NCBI GenBank assembly: GCA_947174575.1
Contig: CAMWJM010000049.1
Coordinates: 1 to 7,865 of the forward strand
Reading direction: 5' to 3'
Source: an uncultured Alistipes sp.
GTDB taxonomy: Bacteria; Bacteroidota; Bacteroidia; Bacteroidales; Rikenellaceae
DNA: 7,865 bases
Every line of letters begins with the position of its first letter. The first letter of the stretch is position 1. Under the pieces are notes generated by a model that had not been told where the DNA came from, did no database searches, and saw nothing but the letters and a program-made list of their open reading frames with translations. This document shows, piece by piece, positions 5,518 to 7,865 of this stretch. Both the position numbers and the translations under genes were made by a program.

Positions 5518-5961
5518 ATGAAAAAGTATCTGTTTCTTTTGGCCGCAGCCCTGTTTTCGGCGGGAATCGCCGCTGCGGCCGTTTCGGCCGACCGCCCCAT
5601 TGCGGTCGACGAGTTGCCTGCGGCGGCGCAGAAGTTCATCCGCACGCATTTCGAATCGTCGGAGGTGCTCTACGCCAAGGTCGACGACGGACTGTTCGAC
5701 AACGACTACAAGGTCGTTTTCGCCGACGGTGCGTCGATCGAATTCGCCAGCAACGGCGAGTGGAAGACGGTGAAGTGCAAGCGTTGCGCGGTGCCGGCTT
5801 CGGTCGTTCCTCTGACGATCCGCGAGCAGGTGTTCAAGCAGTTTCCCAAGACCGTGATCGAAAGCATCGAGCGCGACCGTCGCGGCTACGAGGTGGAGTT
5901 GAGCAACGGCCTCGATCTGAAGTTCGACCGCCAGATGAATCTGGTGGAGATCGACGACTGA
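5518..5961 (+). CDS. Exported PepSY-like domain protein (putative beta-lactamase-inhibitor-like, PF11396 type)
   Basis: The 147-residue product starts with a clear Sec signal: MKKYLFLLAAALFSAGIAAA, then AVSADRP, with likely signal peptidase I cleavage around residues 20-25. There is no lipobox cysteine. The mature part holds two similar units. The first runs from DELPAAAQKFI (31-41) through YKVVFADGASIEFASNGEWKTV (64-85). The second runs from PLTIREQVFKQF (98-109) through YEVELSNGLDLKFDRQMNLVEID (124-146). Each is a helix followed by a beta-meander ending in a 'G..i.F...G.w' or 'l.F...mnLv' strand, as in the PepSY-like family frequent in Bacteroidetes. The biochemical role is unknown; the Pfam name is a structural analogy, not evidence of beta-lactamase inhibition. 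A CKRC pair (Cys87, Cys90) lies between the units. The gene stands alone: terminator upstream, hairpin downstream. The in-frame ATG at 5389 would hide the signal peptide, so 5518 is preferred. CAATTTTG (5478-5485) is a one-off -7 box without a clear -33. Confidence 0.8.
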   Translation: MKKYLFLLAAALFSAGIAAAAVSADRPIAVDELPAAAQKFIRTHFESSEVLYAKVDDGLFDNDYKVVFADGASIEFASNGEWKTVKCKRCAVPASVVPLTIREQVFKQFPKTVIESIERDRRGYEVELSNGLDLKFDRQMNLVEIDD

Positions 5962-5979
5962 CGCGATTTTCGCGACCCC

Positions 5980-6015
5980 ACGACGCCTGCTTCCCCCGAC
6001 GGATGCAGGCGTCGT
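5980..6015. terminator. Strong 11-bp hairpin without T-tract after the PepSY-like gene
   Basis: ACGACGCCTGC (5980-5990) pairs perfectly with GCAGGCGTCGT (6005-6015). After a T/T mismatch an inner TCC/GGA (5992-5994/6001-6003) extends the stem. A smaller CGCG/CGCG hairpin sits just before it (about 5963-5975). Neither strand has a T-run after the stem, so it is not a canonical intrinsic terminator. Its position 18 bases past the stop still suggests 3'-end formation or mRNA protection. Confidence 0.5.
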
Positions 6016-6061
6016 CGCATAATATGACCGGCATCGGGTGCGGATTGTCGAGAAGTTGTTG

Positions 6062-6069
6062 TATCTTTG
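6062..6069 (+). promoter_or_regulatory. TATCTTTG -7 box upstream of the metallo-hydrolase gene
   Basis: TATCTTTG is a perfect TAnnTTTG box, 39 bases before ATG 6109. No TTTG sits at the ideal 19-20 base distance; TTG at 6045-6047, 14 bases upstream, is the nearest candidate, so the -33 element is weak or absent. It probably drives the metallo-hydrolase and FkbM genes and perhaps trmD. A TTG inside the box (6067) opens the same frame but overlaps the promoter, so it cannot be the start. Confidence 0.6.
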
Positions 6070-6108
6070 CATAGAGTAAAATTCCGTGGCACTCCTATTT
6101 TCGCGACG

Positions 6109-6777
6109 ATGAAAACAGCCTCTCTCACATTCAATCCCATCGAGGAGAACACCTACATCCTGTGGGACGACACGCTCGAAGCCGTAGTGATCGATGCCGG
6201 CAACTGCAACGAACGCGAAAACGCCGCCCTCGACCGCTTCATCGAGGAGCACGGCCTGCGCCCCGTGCTGGCGCTCAACACCCACGGCCATTTCGACCAC
6301 ACTTTAGGCGTCTGCCACCTGAAAGAACGCTACGGCATCCCGTTCGCCCTTTCCGAAAAAGACGCATTCCTATTAGAGAATGCCCAGACCAGCGGCAGCA
6401 TCTTCGGCGTGCGCATCGGCGCCATGCCCTCGATCGACATCGACCTGGACAAGACGCCCGAAATCCGCTTCGGCACCACCGTGCTGCAGGCGATCGCCAC
6501 CCCGGGCCACACCCCGGGCCACATGACTTTTTACGAGCCGCAGACCAAGAGTCTGTTCACGGGCGACACGCTTTTCCGCGAGAGCATCGGCCGCACCGAC
6601 CTGCCGGGCGGCGACTATTCGTGGATCATGCGGTCGATCCTCGACAAGCTCGTGCCGCTGGGCGACGACGTGCAGCTATTCCCGGGTCATGGGCCGACGA
6701 GCGACATCGGACACGAAACGCTCTACAACCCCTTCATCGTCGAGGTGCTCAACCACGAAGTGAACTACAAAGGCTGA
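6109..6777 (+). CDS. Metallo-beta-lactamase-fold hydrolase, glyoxalase II/YcbL-like
   Basis: The 222-residue protein has the complete metal-binding set of the metallo-beta-lactamase superfamily. THGHFDH (58-64) provides His59, His61, Asp63 and His64. His134 is in PGHTPGH, Asp153 in TGDTLF and His194 in FPGHGP. The N-terminal NPIEENTYILWDD (9-21) and the tail GHETLYNPF (201-209) are typical of short YcbL-type relatives of hydroxyacylglutathione hydrolase, which lack the C-terminal helical domain of full glyoxalase II. Such enzymes are predicted to hydrolyse thioesters, and binuclear zinc is expected. The substrate here is unknown; Bacteroidetes often lack glutathione, so a glutathione thioester is not assured. 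It is cytoplasmic, with no signal peptide. A promoter lies at 6062, and the FkbM gene starts 20 bases after the stop, suggesting an operon. Confidence 0.9.
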   Translation: MKTASLTFNPIEENTYILWDDTLEAVVIDAGNCNERENAALDRFIEEHGLRPVLALNTHGHFDHTLGVCHLKERYGIPFALSEKDAFLLENAQTSGSIFGVRIGAMPSIDIDLDKTPEIRFGTTVLQAIATPGHTPGHMTFYEPQTKSLFTGDTLFRESIGRTDLPGGDYSWIMRSILDKLVPLGDDVQLFPGHGPTSDIGHETLYNPFIVEVLNHEVNYKG

Positions 6778-6797
6778 CCCGTTCTCCGCCGAACTCC

Positions 6798-7571
6798 ATG
6801 AAAGCGCTGGCCCATCGCATCCTCTATAAGCTGTTGCCGCTCGAAGGCTATCTTCGGGCGGTGAGCCGGCTGTTCTTCGTGTTCCGGCGCCTGGGCCTCG
6901 GGCGCTATGCTCCGGCTACGGAGTATGTCTACCACCTGCCCCGGCTGGTACGGGCGGGCGATGTCTGCATCGACATCGGCGCCAATCTGGGCTACTACGC
7001 CCGCCCCATATCGCGTCTGGCAGGCCCTGCGGGGCGGCTCTATGCCGTAGAACCCGTGGCGCCGATCCGCAAGGTGCTGTGCCGCAACCTGCGCGGCTGC
7101 CGGAATGTAGACATCGTGCCGTTCGCCCTCGGGATGGAGAACAAGTCCATCTGTTTGGGCAACGACTCGGCCCGCCGCAACGGCTATTTGGGCACGGGGC
7201 AGAACTTCGTCAACGACACCGGCTCGCGGGCCGACGTGGAGTTCGCGGCCGAAATGCGCCGGGGCAGCGAGCTGTTCGGCGGACTGTCGCGGCTCGACTT
7301 CATCAAGTGCGACATCGAGGGGTACGAAACGATCGTCATGAACGAGATGCGCCCGCTGCTGGAGCGATTCCGCCCGGTGGTGCTCATCGAAACGGGCGGC
7401 GACAACCGCCAGGCGATCATCGGGCTTTTCGACGATTTGGGCTATGCCGGCTATACCCTCGACCGCGGCCGCGAAGTGCCGCTCGATCCCCGAGGCCCGG
7501 AAAAGGACATCATCTTCCGGCCCGCCCGGCAACCGAACCATTCGACGCTCAATCCCCCAGCAAAAGCGTGA
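6798..7571 (+). CDS. FkbM-family SAM-dependent methyltransferase
   Basis: The 257-residue protein has a Rossmann methyltransferase core. SAM motif I is CIDIGANLGYYA (57-68). The acidic end of strand 2 is YAVEP (82-86), and VDIVPFALG (104-112) is motif II-like. The FkbM signature LDFIKCDIEGYE (166-177) follows, with FRPVVLIETGG (191-201) as the late strand. This matches Methyltransf_21 (PF05050), whose members O-methylate sugars, polyketides and other small molecules. The target here cannot be deduced. The N-terminal 50 residues are basic and helical, and the last 16 (from 242) are Pro-rich and probably disordered. The start ATG 6798 follows the metallo-hydrolase stop by 20 bases; the frame stays open far upstream, but only as a shadow of that gene. 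Codon use resembles the neighbours, so recent transfer is not indicated. Confidence 0.88.
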   Translation: MKALAHRILYKLLPLEGYLRAVSRLFFVFRRLGLGRYAPATEYVYHLPRLVRAGDVCIDIGANLGYYARPISRLAGPAGRLYAVEPVAPIRKVLCRNLRGCRNVDIVPFALGMENKSICLGNDSARRNGYLGTGQNFVNDTGSRADVEFAAEMRRGSELFGGLSRLDFIKCDIEGYETIVMNEMRPLLERFRPVVLIETGGDNRQAIIGLFDDLGYAGYTLDRGREVPLDPRGPEKDIIFRPARQPNHSTLNPPAKA

Positions 7572-7638
7572 TATTGGCTTCCGCCCGATCGCAAAGTCCG
7601 CTTCAACGCTTCACACTTTTCACCTTTCACCTCATAAA

Positions 7639-7865
7639 ATGCGTATCGACATCCTCACCGTAGTACCCGAACTGCTCGTCTCGCCGCTCCACGAGTCGAT
7701 CCTCAAGCGTGCGCAGGAGAAGGGGCTGGTGGAAATCGTCGTCCACAACCTCCACGACTACGCCCACGACCGCCGCAAGACCACCGACGACTATCCGTTC
7801 GGCGGCGAAGCGGGCATGGTCATGAAGTGCGAACCGGTCTTCGAACTCGTGGAGAAGCTGCAGGC
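7639..7865 (+). CDS. trmD: tRNA (guanine-N1-)-methyltransferase TrmD, N-terminal part
   Basis: TrmD methylates G37 of tRNAs carrying a G at position 36, preventing +1 frameshifts, and is usually essential. Seventy-five codons are visible before the window ends, starting MRIDILTVVPELLVSPLHES. They show the family N-terminus: ILKRAQEKGLVEIVVHNLHDY (21-41) and DDYPFGGEAGMVMK (50-63), the DD-PFGG-GMVM block that forms part of the SpoU-TrmD trefoil-knot domain. Family members usually have GGG-AGM; here the third residue is Glu (Glu57), a tolerated-looking substitution next to an otherwise intact motif. The gene begins 67 bases after the FkbM stop. That gap shows no terminator and no clear promoter, only a tandem TTTCACC pair (7618-7631), so readthrough is possible. 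Confidence 0.95.
   Translation, partial: MRIDILTVVPELLVSPLHESILKRAQEKGLVEIVVHNLHDYAHDRRKTTDDYPFGGEAGMVMKCEPVFELVEKLQ

Noticed and set aside
4287..5645. A 452-codon minus-strand frame opposite fabH
   Set aside because: It is a shadow of fabH and runs straight through the fabH terminator. No family resemblance was seen.
6162..6797. An upstream extension of the FkbM frame through the metallo-hydrolase gene (469 codons, apparent fusion)
   Set aside because: The extension is Arg/His/Pro-rich shadow sequence; the real FkbM protein starts at 6798 right after the hydrolase stop.

Overview
The window is GC-rich chromosomal DNA from a member of the Bacteroidetes, most likely an Alistipes-like (Rikenellaceae) gut bacterium. 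The phylum call rests on three things. Several genes start just downstream of the Bacteroidetes sigma-ABfr -7 box TAnnTTTG (TAACTTTG at 2230, TATCTTTG at 6062, TATCTTTG on the minus strand at 1977). Most starts have no strong Shine-Dalgarno. The gene set is DUF177-rpmF-plsX-fabH, PepSY-like, YcbL-like metallo-hydrolase and trmD. The genus is inferred from GC content and protein style only.

Layout. Positions 3-152 hold the last 49 codons of an unidentified plus-strand gene. Positions 153-402 are gene-free, lie between convergent genes, and are full of hairpins, including a clear minus-strand terminator at 191-224. Positions 403-1956 (minus) encode a polytopic GT22-type glycosyltransferase. A divergent intergenic region (1957-2255) carries a good minus-strand promoter, two tandem copies of a roughly 68-bp repeat with an internal palindrome, and a consensus plus-strand promoter.

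From 2256 to 5327 runs the classic ribosome/lipid cluster. It encodes a DUF177/YceD protein (23S rRNA accumulation), ribosomal protein L32, PlsX (acyl-ACP to acyl-phosphate, entry to phospholipid synthesis) and FabH (KAS III, initiation of fatty acid synthesis). A textbook intrinsic terminator at 5351-5384 closes it. It links ribosome assembly to membrane lipid supply.

Positions 5518-5961 encode a small exported protein with two PepSY-like repeats, followed by a strong hairpin without a U-tract. A TATCTTTG promoter then precedes a probable operon: a YcbL-like metallo-beta-lactamase-fold hydrolase (6109-6777), an FkbM-family methyltransferase (6798-7571), and the start of trmD (7639 to window end), the tRNA m1G37 methyltransferase.

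This is mainly an ordinary housekeeping region. I saw no mobile element, CRISPR array, tRNA, rRNA or defence system. The two non-coding stretches (153-402 and 1957-2255) are the parts most worth a second look.
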